In this document: in pieces, positions 23,752 to 31,088 of the stretch
Position numbering within the stretch: the first letter of the stretch is position 1
Layout of the letters: each line of letters begins with the position of its first letter
IMG/VR virus record: IMGVR_UViG_3300047480_000598
Span: 1-64,000 of that record
Source: a virus
DNA: 64,000 nt
Direction: 5' to 3' (one strand)
Position numbers and translations under genes: made by a program
Notes under the pieces: generated by a model
The model's database searches: none
Seen by the model: the letters and a program-made list of their open reading frames with translations, nothing else
Told to the model about the DNA's origin: nothing

Positions 23752-25245
23752 TTATTTCCAATCTATTTTTTGTACTGTAAAAGGATAGTTAGCTTCTTTA
23801 TAAAACTTTTTTCTTTCGGTTAGATGTTTTTTTGCGTATTTGCATGTACTAGTAAAATCCCAAATATTTACAAAGTCTTTGTCTTCGGCTTTTCTAATAC
23901 CTCTTCCGATACTTTGTATAACTCTAACAAAGCTCTTTCCAGGTTCAATAAGGACCAAGTTAAAGATGCGAGGAATATTAATACCAACGGCAGCAACACC
24001 ATATGTAGCAATAGTGATTTTACTATTACTCGTTTTGAAATCGTCATAGTCTTCTTTCCGATCTTTTGTTTTTATTTTTCCGGATATAAACGCTACATCT
24101 GGATTCTCATTCAATATACTAAACGAATTACTTAAGTGTGCTTGTAAAAAATTACCAGTATCAATTAAGTTAACTAGCACTAGAGTATTACCTGTTTCGG
24201 CAATTTTCTTAATTTGATTAGACATATATTCTAATCTTTCGTTATTTGTTACTAGATATCTGTTTTCTTCGTGATAATTCTTAAAATCAAGCACATCTAG
24301 TAATTGCAATACGTTTACATGACAGTTAGATAATACCCCTCTATCTTGTAATTCGGATGCAGATATACCACCAACTACAGGCCCGATACTAGCAAAGATA
24401 CTCTGAGATTCAAATGCTTCTTTAGGTATTGTACCCGTTAATCCCCATCGTATAGGAGCATTAGACAAATTTTTTGTTAGAAGATTTTTTAAAACTTCGG
24501 CTTTTGCTTGATGTACCTCGTCAACAATAACTGCATTTACGTTATCTAAAAATTCAGCTAAAGTTAAAATTTCATGTTCGCTTGCTTTAGATTTTTTATC
24601 TAGAACATTTAAACTTTGCCATGTACATATAGTGTGTGTTTTAAATAGATCTTTTCGATCACCATAATAAACACCAACATCTAACCCTACATTAATAAAA
24701 TCTTCTTCTGTCTGTTCCACTAGGCCTTTGTTTGGAACTATAACAATTGTTCTTCCTACCGATTCGCAAATTTGTGCTAGTGTAGCTGTTGTAATAGTTT
24801 TCCCTGCGCCGGTTGCAATTTGTTGTAGTGATTGCGGATTATCAATAAATCGATTAATTGCTTCAACTTGATAATCACGAAGCATGATAGGTTGGCCTGC
24901 TTTTTCGTGTCCTTGTGGCCAAACTTTTCCTTGATCGTGCCAGTAGTTTTCTGTAATTTTTTTAAAGTTTAAATTACATGGTTTTCGATGATCGTCAACA
25001 TCTTCTACATGAATTCCGTTCTTACTCAATGTTTCTAATATTAATTCTAAACTATTTAAATAGCCAGAACCGCCCAATCCGAATAGTGTTACACTTCCGT
25101 CCCATCTTCCCAATTTGTACGAAGGTCGATATCTTGCAGTTGGGTCCACATATTTAAATTGTGATACTAATTTTTTTCGTATATCTAACGGAAGTCCTTC
25201 AAATTTAATGTTTACTTCATCTTTTATTATTAGTTTAACACCCAC
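23752..25245 (-). CDS. uvsW: DNA helicase, T4 UvsW type (497 aa)
   Basis: A superfamily 2 helicase that unwinds R-loops and branched DNA. The N-terminal part has the UvsW-type KYVDPTARYRPSYKLGRWDG domain. Walker A is QQIATGAGKTITTATLA (near residue 140), motif II is VIVDEVHQAK (DEVH) and motif VI is VIQSIGRGIRKAED. An ATG at 25302 would add 19 residues that align poorly, so I favour GTG 25245, preceded by GAGGA with four bases between. That start overlaps the upstream gene by 16 bases and begins the protein at HxGVKLIIKDEV, where T4 UvsW begins. Confidence 0.88.
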   Translation of the reverse strand: MGVKLIIKDEVNIKFEGLPLDIRKKLVSQFKYVDPTARYRPSYKLGRWDGSVTLFGLGGSGYLNSLELILETLSKNGIHVEDVDDHRKPCNLNFKKITENYWHDQGKVWPQGHEKAGQPIMLRDYQVEAINRFIDNPQSLQQIATGAGKTITTATLAQICESVGRTIVIVPNKGLVEQTEEDFINVGLDVGVYYGDRKDLFKTHTICTWQSLNVLDKKSKASEHEILTLAEFLDNVNAVIVDEVHQAKAEVLKNLLTKNLSNAPIRWGLTGTIPKEAFESQSIFASIGPVVGGISASELQDRGVLSNCHVNVLQLLDVLDFKNYHEENRYLVTNNERLEYMSNQIKKIAETGNTLVLVNLIDTGNFLQAHLSNSFSILNENPDVAFISGKIKTKDRKEDYDDFKTSNSKITIATYGVAAVGINIPRIFNLVLIEPGKSFVRVIQSIGRGIRKAEDKDFVNIWDFTSTCKYAKKHLTERKKFYKEANYPFTVQKIDWK

Positions 25246-26375
25246 ATGTTCCTCGGTTCGATAATCGGCTCTTTCTCTGTATAAGAAATAATACAGTCGC
25301 AATTTGCCGCATAAATTGCTGTTTTATTGTGTCGGAGATAATCATTGATTGAAATTACACTCATAGGTTTCCAGTCATTTGATAACATAAATTTAGGTAA
25401 TTTTGAAGGTTGTATACCTACAACTTGTGTGGTGGTATCTAACTGTTGATTATATCGATAATTTCCAATTTTTTGATTAAATTCTTTCCCATGTATATCG
25501 TTGTTGCTCAATCTAAAATAAATGCCAACGCCTGTAGTAATGTTATTTTTACTTAATGCATCATGTAATCTATCCAATTCAGCCAATGTCTTTTTTGGTT
25601 CTCTATGATCAAATACTACTAATAAGGGGAGTCTTTTTAACTCAATTAATGAGCCAATAATACCCCCTAATTCATATTCTGTAGAGTTTAACCATAGTTT
25701 TGATTGACCTCTGTATGCAATCTTTTCAGTAAGAGATGTTGGTTCGATCTTATTGATGTAGTATTGATATCTAGTACTACGATCAGCTATTAAATTTGTA
25801 GTTAAGGGAGTATTAATACCTAAATCTTCACCAATAATTTTTTGGAAATTTTGATGTTTTATAGTATTAATACGATATTGATCTACAACTTCTTCTTCTT
25901 TCCAAGAATCGATTAGATCATAATATTCTTTTAATTTTGGATCAATTTCGAAATTATGCGGGATCAATGCAGAAACAAGATCCTTTATATTTCTTTCAGT
26001 TAAGTCAGCATGATAAAATCGTCCTTGAGATTTTAATGATATTATACTCTTAGTTAAGTTATTCATCAAGTTTTTAAGTGTAGTCGAAAACGTAAATTCG
26101 ATTACAATGTTATTATCTTCTATATAGAGTTTTTTAACCATATTTACAAATCTAAAAGGTCTAGACCACATAGGATTATCAAGTAAATTAATATCAATAT
26201 TAGTATGTTGATAGTTATTTTTAAGAATTTTAACTAGTAACTTTGCCTGATTTTCGGTAAGAAAGTCGGGCGTTAGTATTCTCTTACATAAATCATTAAT
26301 TAATTTTACATCTCTAGAATCCATGTTTTTATCATCTAGTATAATGTTTATTAACGAATAATCGATATAATTCAT
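25230..26375 (-). CDS. Unidentified protein upstream of uvsW (381 aa)
   Basis: It starts at ATG 26375 and overlaps uvsW at its end. The N-terminal half is helical (DVKLINDLCKRILTPDFLTENQ; LVKILKNNYQH). The C-terminal half is alpha/beta with LLVVFDHREPKKTL, VGIYFRLSNNDIHGKEFN and a final AANCDCIISYTEKEPI. The order of strands near the end could be a nuclease- or ATPase-like fold, but no complete signature (Walker A, PD-ExK, DEDD) is visible. Its conserved place next to a recombination helicase suggests a partner in replication or recombination. Confidence 0.6.
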   Translation of the reverse strand: MNYIDYSLINIILDDKNMDSRDVKLINDLCKRILTPDFLTENQAKLLVKILKNNYQHTNIDINLLDNPMWSRPFRFVNMVKKLYIEDNNIVIEFTFSTTLKNLMNNLTKSIISLKSQGRFYHADLTERNIKDLVSALIPHNFEIDPKLKEYYDLIDSWKEEEVVDQYRINTIKHQNFQKIIGEDLGINTPLTTNLIADRSTRYQYYINKIEPTSLTEKIAYRGQSKLWLNSTEYELGGIIGSLIELKRLPLLVVFDHREPKKTLAELDRLHDALSKNNITTGVGIYFRLSNNDIHGKEFNQKIGNYRYNQQLDTTTQVVGIQPSKLPKFMLSNDWKPMSVISINDYLRHNKTAIYAANCDCIISYTEKEPIIEPRNMWVLN

Positions 26376-26411
26376 ACTACTATATTACACTCTTATAGAA
26401 CATTTGTCTAC

Positions 26412-27323
26412 TTACAGCTTTGATTTCCAGATATTAATTGCTCGATCTAATCCTTCATTTAACTCAACTTTTGGCTTCCATCCTAAAATTCGTTCAGCCT
26501 TTGCAGACGACGAATTAAGAACATAAATTTCACCGACTCTAAATGGTTTTTTGTCCCAGTTAATAGTGCCTTTCCAATTTAACTTTTCTGCTATAATGTT
26601 AACTAATGTTTCGATGTTTAATGCATTAGCAGGACCTGTGCAAAAAATTTCTTTTTTTGCTAACTCCTCTTTTTTGAGCACAGTTTCGTATAAATCTAAC
26701 AAATCATCGATCCATAAAAAGTTTCTATAAGGCTTTTTGTATCCTAAATTTATTTCATTTGGATTTTTTAGCATTTGTGTTATAACTTGTTCTACTACAA
26801 AGAAGTCGTTATCTGATCTGCCATATGTATTAGTCTGTCTTAGAATACAATACGGAAAGTTATATGCTCGTCCTGCATATTCTAAATACTTTTCACATCC
26901 TACTTTAGCAACAGCGTACGGCGCATTAGGATGTTGGACGGTTTCTTCATCAAATACAGGAATTTCGCATTCTTTTCCGTCTCTAATTAAATCACTTTCC
27001 GGTTGCCATCCATATGATTCCATTGTTGAACTAAACACAAACAATTTTAGGTTCTTAAGTTGTTTAGCTGCTTCAACAATGTTAACTGTTCCTACATAAT
27101 TAACTGAACTAAAACTTGATTGTTCGTAAAAGCTCTTTTCTACTTCTGTTCTAGCTGCTAAATGTATAATATAATCTGGATCGACATATTGTAATCTAGC
27201 ATTTACTGCTGTTTCGTCTAATAAGTCTTGATCTAAGTCAAAAACTTGATATTTTCCTTCTAATCTTTCTTTTAAATTGGAACCAATAAATCCGCTTAGT
27301 CCGGTTATTAAAACTTTCTTCAT
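26412..27323 (-). CDS. NAD-dependent nucleotide-sugar epimerase/dehydratase (303 aa)
   Basis: Extended SDR family. LITGLSGFIGSN at residues 5-16 is the NAD-binding GxxGxxG. The active site has SSTMESYG (Ser) and the YAVAK Tyr-x3-Lys near residue 135. NTYGR and a C-terminal NVETL-type sugar-binding region are also present. The size matches UDP-glucose 4-epimerase and GDP-mannose dehydratase relatives. The product is probably a modified nucleotide sugar for DNA, lipopolysaccharide or capsid glycosylation. It is an insertion in an otherwise recombination-only stretch between uvsY and the uvsW pair. The exact sugar cannot be read from sequence. Confidence 0.85.
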   Translation of the reverse strand: MKKVLITGLSGFIGSNLKERLEGKYQVFDLDQDLLDETAVNARLQYVDPDYIIHLAARTEVEKSFYEQSSFSSVNYVGTVNIVEAAKQLKNLKLFVFSSTMESYGWQPESDLIRDGKECEIPVFDEETVQHPNAPYAVAKVGCEKYLEYAGRAYNFPYCILRQTNTYGRSDNDFFVVEQVITQMLKNPNEINLGYKKPYRNFLWIDDLLDLYETVLKKEELAKKEIFCTGPANALNIETLVNIIAEKLNWKGTINWDKKPFRVGEIYVLNSSSAKAERILGWKPKVELNEGLDRAINIWKSKL

Positions 27324-27332
27324 AAACTCCTC

Positions 27333-27788
27333 TTATAAGGTAGCATCTTCCATTCCAGCAACTCTTAATTTAACAATATTTGTAATTTGCCATTGCTTTT
27401 GATCAAGTGCTTTAGTAATGCCTAACCATTTGTTTCGGAGCAAGGCAAATTCGTTGACAACTTTTTCAAATTCAACAACATCTGCCTCTCCTTCAACAAA
27501 TCGATCACAATCTCGAGAACTTAAAGCTCTTTGATAATTCTCGAGATATTTTCGAAAGAACTGACTTTTTAATCGTCTAAGTTCGATATTAAGGAACTCT
27601 AATATAGCTTCGATTTCTTGCAATTGATTAAATCGATGTTCAACAATGCCGGGCATCTTAGCTGCTAATTTCTCTAAATTTCCTGATATTTGACATTCAG
27701 TCTTTGCATCAAGTAACTGATTATTATAGTATTCGATCGCATCCGGAATAAACGATATGTCTTTTGCTATATTAGAATAGTAACCCAT
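27333..27788 (-). CDS. uvsY: Recombination mediator, UvsY-like (151 aa)
   Basis: UvsY loads the UvsX recombinase onto gp32-coated single-stranded DNA. The protein is nearly all helical with coiled-coil-like heptads (EAILEFLNIELRRLKSQF) and a central basic/aromatic FRKYLENYQRALSSRDCDRF. Length is near T4 UvsY (137). The identification leans on size, helical character, order uvsX - small ORF - uvsY, and the internal spacing of charged residues. It overlaps the 75-aa gene by one base. Confidence 0.7.
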   Translation of the reverse strand: MGYYSNIAKDISFIPDAIEYYNNQLLDAKTECQISGNLEKLAAKMPGIVEHRFNQLQEIEAILEFLNIELRRLKSQFFRKYLENYQRALSSRDCDRFVEGEADVVEFEKVVNEFALLRNKWLGITKALDQKQWQITNIVKLRVAGMEDATL

Positions 27789-28015
27789 TAAAAATCTAAC
27801 TCCTCTTGATCTTCTTCCTGATCGTCTTCTAGATAATATGCTATAGCGTGATCTAATACTTGATCAACTCCGGTAGCATTTTGCAATGTACGGTCGTTGA
27901 CTCCTTGATCAACTAATAATTCGATATATCGTTCAGCTACTACATCAATTTGCTTTTTATCTAGATAATCAGAAAATAAAAGCCATACTTCTCCAATTTG
28001 TGTTTCATTCAACAT
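27788..28015 (-). CDS. Small acidic protein between uvsX and uvsY (75 aa)
   Basis: It starts LNETQIGEVWLLFSDYLDKK and ends with an acidic tail (DDQEEDQEELDF). Helical middle: IDVVAERYIELLVDQG. As I recall, a similar short acidic gene follows uvsX in other marine T4-like phages. The acidic tail could mimic DNA or contact recombination proteins. It overlaps the end of uvsX by 11 bases and uvsY by one base, so the three are translated together. No function is established. Confidence 0.7.
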   Translation of the reverse strand: MLNETQIGEVWLLFSDYLDKKQIDVVAERYIELLVDQGVNDRTLQNATGVDQVLDHAIAYYLEDDQEEDQEELDF

Positions 28016-29060
28016 TCTCTTCTATCTCCTCGAGAGTTTCTTCCTTTTTAGGTGTGATATGGAAATTCTCCATTATCATATCTAATTTATCATCTTTCCA
28101 CTCTTTTCGGTATAAAAGGGTCTCTTCTTGAGTCAACGGGTGTACATACTTCAATCTGTTACCTTGTTGAACAAGTAATCCCATATCTTCAAACATGTCA
28201 ACTAAACCACTATAAGGATTCATACCTGTATCGTAAGGAATCTTTACTTGTACAGTCTCAAACGGCTTTGCATAACGTGTTTTCATAATCTTACATACAG
28301 CACGAATACCGTTAACACTAGTAGTCTTATTGCCGTCTTCGTCTTCCTTGAGTTTAAGTTTTTTCATAGCAACTACAATAGAACTTGCATAGATAAAACC
28401 TTGTCCTCCTGAAATTTTATCGTCTGGATCGAACATATCTTGACTTGCATAACTGTGATTAGTTGCTACAAGACCTACATTATGTGATCCGAACATGTTA
28501 ACACAATTACGAACAAGTGCAGTTAATGCCTTAGGTTTGCGACCCATATCTCCCTTTAAGTCACCTGCTTCGAACTGGTTAATATCAGTCGGAGTAAGTA
28601 ACATACCGAGCGAATCGATAACAAATAAGACTTTAGGTTTGTCCTCCATAGTCTTATATTCTTTCATAAACTCACTAATGGTTTTAGCAACATCGTCAAT
28701 CATTGCCATGTTAAGTTTAAGAAGCTTATCTTCATTTGTGTCTACACCTAGCGCATGTAACCACGACTCATCTAACGCATTTTCACTGTCGATTAGAATA
28801 CAGTAAATGCCTTGTGATTGAGCATGTTTTATAATATTACCGGAACAAATATAACTCTTACCTGCACCAGATTCTCCTGCAAAAACAGTCACTTTTCCTA
28901 ACGGAATTCCTTTATTGAAATCGTCACTAATTCGATAATTTAATGCATAGTTGCCTGTGCTAATCCAGTCAGTAGGATCGTTAAATCCTACACCTAGCCC
29001 GTCAATACTTTTTGTTAAAGTTTTTCTAAATTTTGATAGATCAAACGGCTTTGTTGCCAT
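28005..29060 (-). CDS. uvsX: RecA-like recombinase UvsX (351 aa)
   Basis: Catalyses strand exchange in recombination-dependent replication. Walker A is FAGESGAGKSYICSG (about residue 60), the Walker B strand is VLFVIDSLGMLLTP, and the DNA-binding loop region has SYASQDMFDPDDKISGGQG. Length is close to T4 UvsX (391) and RecA. A TAGGAGGAATT ribosome site precedes ATG 29060. The C-terminal tail is acidic (EETLEEIEENVE), a known regulatory feature of RecA-type proteins. Confidence 0.93.
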   Translation of the reverse strand: MATKPFDLSKFRKTLTKSIDGLGVGFNDPTDWISTGNYALNYRISDDFNKGIPLGKVTVFAGESGAGKSYICSGNIIKHAQSQGIYCILIDSENALDESWLHALGVDTNEDKLLKLNMAMIDDVAKTISEFMKEYKTMEDKPKVLFVIDSLGMLLTPTDINQFEAGDLKGDMGRKPKALTALVRNCVNMFGSHNVGLVATNHSYASQDMFDPDDKISGGQGFIYASSIVVAMKKLKLKEDEDGNKTTSVNGIRAVCKIMKTRYAKPFETVQVKIPYDTGMNPYSGLVDMFEDMGLLVQQGNRLKYVHPLTQEETLLYRKEWKDDKLDMIMENFHITPKKEETLEEIEENVE

Positions 29061-29082
29061 AATTCCTCCTAAGATAAAAGAT

Positions 29083-29105
29083 GTAGGGGGAAAAATCCCC
29101 CCTAC
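29083..29105 (-). terminator. Hairpin between gp32 and uvsX
   Basis: GTAGGGGG pairs with CCCCCTAC around a short A-rich loop. In the minus direction it follows the gp32 stop and is not followed by a clean T-run, so partial attenuation, 3' end protection or processing that raises gp32 over uvsX expression is more likely than full termination. Confidence 0.6.
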
Positions 29106-29106
29106 A

Positions 29107-30078
29107 TTAATTTTGTGTGTTACGATTACGAATCATAGCAAGAATATCTTGTGCTCTGTTATCGCCAGAAGCAGATTCGCTTGTAGGTGCTGTAGGAGTA
29201 ACCGTTTCTGTCTGCACAGGAGCCGGCTCATCATAACTATCGTCTTGAACCTTAGGAGCCGTTGTCTTAACAGGATCGCCTGTTCTCTGATTTGCTCCGG
29301 CTGGTCTAAAATGTGCTCCCCAACGTTCCATATCAAATGCATCTCCGTTTACACTTGCTTCGAACATTTGGGCCATTACCTTAAGTTCAACTTCGGTTGG
29401 CTTCTTAGGTAGGAAGTCTGAAAGATTAAACAATCCATATTGTTCAATTGCCGCAGTTTCCTTTTCATTTAATGGTCTTTCTCGACGTGACCATGATGAA
29501 GTAGAATAGTCAGCAAATCCGCCTTTGCTAGACTTCTTTAATCTAAAATCTAAACCATGTACATAGTCAGTTGGTAGATCGTCGAGTTCCGGATCTACTA
29601 ATGCGCTCTTGATTAGAGTAAAGATTTGAGGACCGATGATAAGTCTACGAATAGGATTTTCAGGTTGTTCCTGTTCATTTAATCCATCTTCAGGTACAAA
29701 TCCTTGAAAAACATAACTCTTCTTCTTCCAATACTTTCTACCTAGATCTTCTAGTGAAGGATTCTTAAACCAACCTCTTACTTCATTTAAGATTGGGCAA
29801 GATTCGTTATACATTTCCATACAAGGTACTTGTACAATAGTTTGCCTAGTATCTGTTTCTCCCTTTATTCCATGAAAAGGAAGTTTGATCATAGCACGTT
29901 CGACCCAGAAAAAAGAATTTTTATCGTTGCGATCTGGAAGGAATCTTAGCACAGATTCTCCGCCTTCTTTGAGATTCCAAAATGGATAAACTGAATTGTC
30001 TGTTGACCCGCGGTTGTTATCTGATCCGCGTGTTTCTGCCTCTTTTAATTTTGCCCTAAGTTCTGCTAGTTTGTTCAT
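29107..30078 (-). CDS. 32: Single-stranded DNA-binding protein, T4 gp32 type (323 aa)
   Basis: Coats single-stranded DNA at forks and in recombination. The N-terminal basic B-domain (NKLAELRAKLKEAE) is followed by the OB-fold core with VYPFWNLKEGGESVLRFLPD and WVERAMIKLPF. A metal-site region follows with His in LPFHG and Cys in VPCMEMYNESCPIL. T4 has one His and three Cys; here only two Cys line up, so the fourth ligand is missing or replaced. The C-terminal tail is Thr/Pro/acidic, as in the T4 interaction domain. It is first in the recombination operon, with an unusual leader (hairpin, tandem repeat) upstream. Confidence 0.9.
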   Translation of the reverse strand: MNKLAELRAKLKEAETRGSDNNRGSTDNSVYPFWNLKEGGESVLRFLPDRNDKNSFFWVERAMIKLPFHGIKGETDTRQTIVQVPCMEMYNESCPILNEVRGWFKNPSLEDLGRKYWKKKSYVFQGFVPEDGLNEQEQPENPIRRLIIGPQIFTLIKSALVDPELDDLPTDYVHGLDFRLKKSSKGGFADYSTSSWSRRERPLNEKETAAIEQYGLFNLSDFLPKKPTEVELKVMAQMFEASVNGDAFDMERWGAHFRPAGANQRTGDPVKTTAPKVQDDSYDEPAPVQTETVTPTAPTSESASGDNRAQDILAMIRNRNTQN

Positions 30079-30114
30079 ATTATTCTCCTTTTATGCCTTT
30101 AATTGTATTTGCCT

Positions 30115-30148
30115 AATTCTTAAATAAGAACAATTCTTAAATAAGAAA
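30115..30148 (-). repeat. Tandem 17-bp repeat in the gp32 mRNA leader
   Basis: AATTCTTAAATAAGAA plus one base occurs twice in direct tandem (30115-30131, 30132-30148), differing only at the last base. In the minus-strand mRNA this is an unstructured A/U-rich repeat just before the ribosome site. T4 gp32 represses its own translation by binding A/U-rich leader RNA, so this is a candidate translational operator. Confidence 0.65.
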
Positions 30149-30177
30149 CGCATACAACAAGATTATTGTATGCGTTT
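30146..30177 (-). promoter_or_regulatory. 5' terminal stem-loop of the gp32 transcript
   Basis: A perfect 12-bp inverted repeat, AAACGCATACAA / TTGTATGCGTTT, with an 8-base spacer. With the late octamer at 30179-30186 and T4 spacing, +1 is near 30173. The RNA would then begin GCAUACAA and fold at once into an 8-bp stem at its extreme 5' end, a typical stabilising element. Confidence 0.6.
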
Positions 30178-30178
30178 G

Positions 30179-30186
30179 TATTTATA
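30179..30186 (-). promoter_or_regulatory. Late promoter TATAAATA for gp32 (minus)
   Basis: A perfect octamer on the minus strand about 100 bases before the gp32 ATG. It is flanked upstream by the palindrome TTATCAA-GAATA-TTGATAA (30187-30205). Confidence 0.7.
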
Positions 30187-30230
30187 TTATCAAGAATATT
30201 GATAACAAAAAGTGACCTAATATCACCAAA
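30187..30230 (-). other. Palindromes in the gap before the gp32 promoter
   Basis: TTATCAA / TTGATAA (30187-30205) and GTGA-CCTAATA-TCAC (about 30212-30226) follow the stop of the peptidoglycan-binding protein. They lack a T-run, so termination is uncertain; the first could be a protein-binding site next to the promoter. Confidence 0.4.
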
Positions 30231-31088
30231 TTAATATTTAATTAAATCTTTAATTCTATTAAGTTCTGTGGATTCGTTCATTCTTGATGCAGCGTCGGTA
30301 TATATCTTTGCTCTAGCTGAATCACCTGCTCTTGTGAGTTCTGCTGCTTTTGCTAATAAATCTTGTTTTTGCTGACTCGGAGGAACAGTTGCATACGGAT
30401 TAGGCATACCTGTTGCTGCTGCCATGCTTTTGCTTAAATCTTGCTTTGCTGTACGTCCTTGTTGATAGTTTTGTGGAACTGGAGGATTTGGATCTGTTTG
30501 CCCCGGTTGTTGTCCGTACATTTGCGAATATGCTTGTCTATATGCTTGTTGAGTTTTTGGACCAAATTTTCCGTCGACTGCAATTGGATAACCCATAGAT
30601 ACAAGTTGTTGTTGAATTGCTTGTACTTCTTGAGGGCTATTATATCCGTATTGTGCACCTAAGTCTTTGAATGCAGGTTTTGCACTTGTTACAGGTTTTG
30701 TAGTTGGGGTTTTTGTTGCTGCTGTGCCTGATGCAGGAGCTTGGGTCGTTGCTTGCGCAGGTGCAGATGCCTGTGCAGTTGCTTGTGGTTTAACATCCCA
30801 ACCTGTTGTAGCAACTCCAGATGGAGAATATTGAGTTGGACTCGGTGCAGTTGCTTGTTGTGGATATGCTCGTTTGTATGCAGGATTTGTCGGATCTGAT
30901 GGCATAACATCTTGCCCTTGTCCTCTTGCGATTGCTGCATCTCTACGTCCAGATCGTGCCCATTTTTCAAGATCGTCTACTCCCTGACCGGCTTTTTGTT
31001 TAACCCACTCCCATCCAGTAGGATCTGTTGGATTATACCCCGGTTGCTCAGCTTCGACTAACTTAATATATTCATGAATTGATTTCAT
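30231..31088 (-). CDS. Peptidoglycan-binding-domain protein with capsid-targeting-like leader (285 aa)
   Basis: It starts MKSIHEYIKLVEAEQPG, again an amphipathic leader with an acidic cleavage-like site. A Gln/Pro/Ala/Thr-rich linker covers about residues 60-140 (low complexity, coded by many CAA/GCA). Residues about 150-190 form a PG_binding_1 domain: VQAIQQQLVSMGYPIAVDG, then KFGPKTQQAYRQ. That domain binds cell-wall peptidoglycan in lytic enzymes. No catalytic domain is attached. It is the last gene of the packaging operon. Inferred: a cell-wall-anchoring protein in or on the virion, possibly ejected. The C-terminus ends LNRIKDLIKY. Confidence 0.8.
   Translation of the reverse strand: MKSIHEYIKLVEAEQPGYNPTDPTGWEWVKQKAGQGVDDLEKWARSGRRDAAIARGQGQDVMPSDPTNPAYKRAYPQQATAPSPTQYSPSGVATTGWDVKPQATAQASAPAQATTQAPASGTAATKTPTTKPVTSAKPAFKDLGAQYGYNSPQEVQAIQQQLVSMGYPIAVDGKFGPKTQQAYRQAYSQMYGQQPGQTDPNPPVPQNYQQGRTAKQDLSKSMAAATGMPNPYATVPPSQQKQDLLAKAAELTRAGDSARAKIYTDAASRMNESTELNRIKDLIKY

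Noticed and set aside
30115-30148. Tandem repeat as replication origin iterons
   Set aside because: Only two copies, located in the transcribed leader of gp32; an mRNA operator is simpler.
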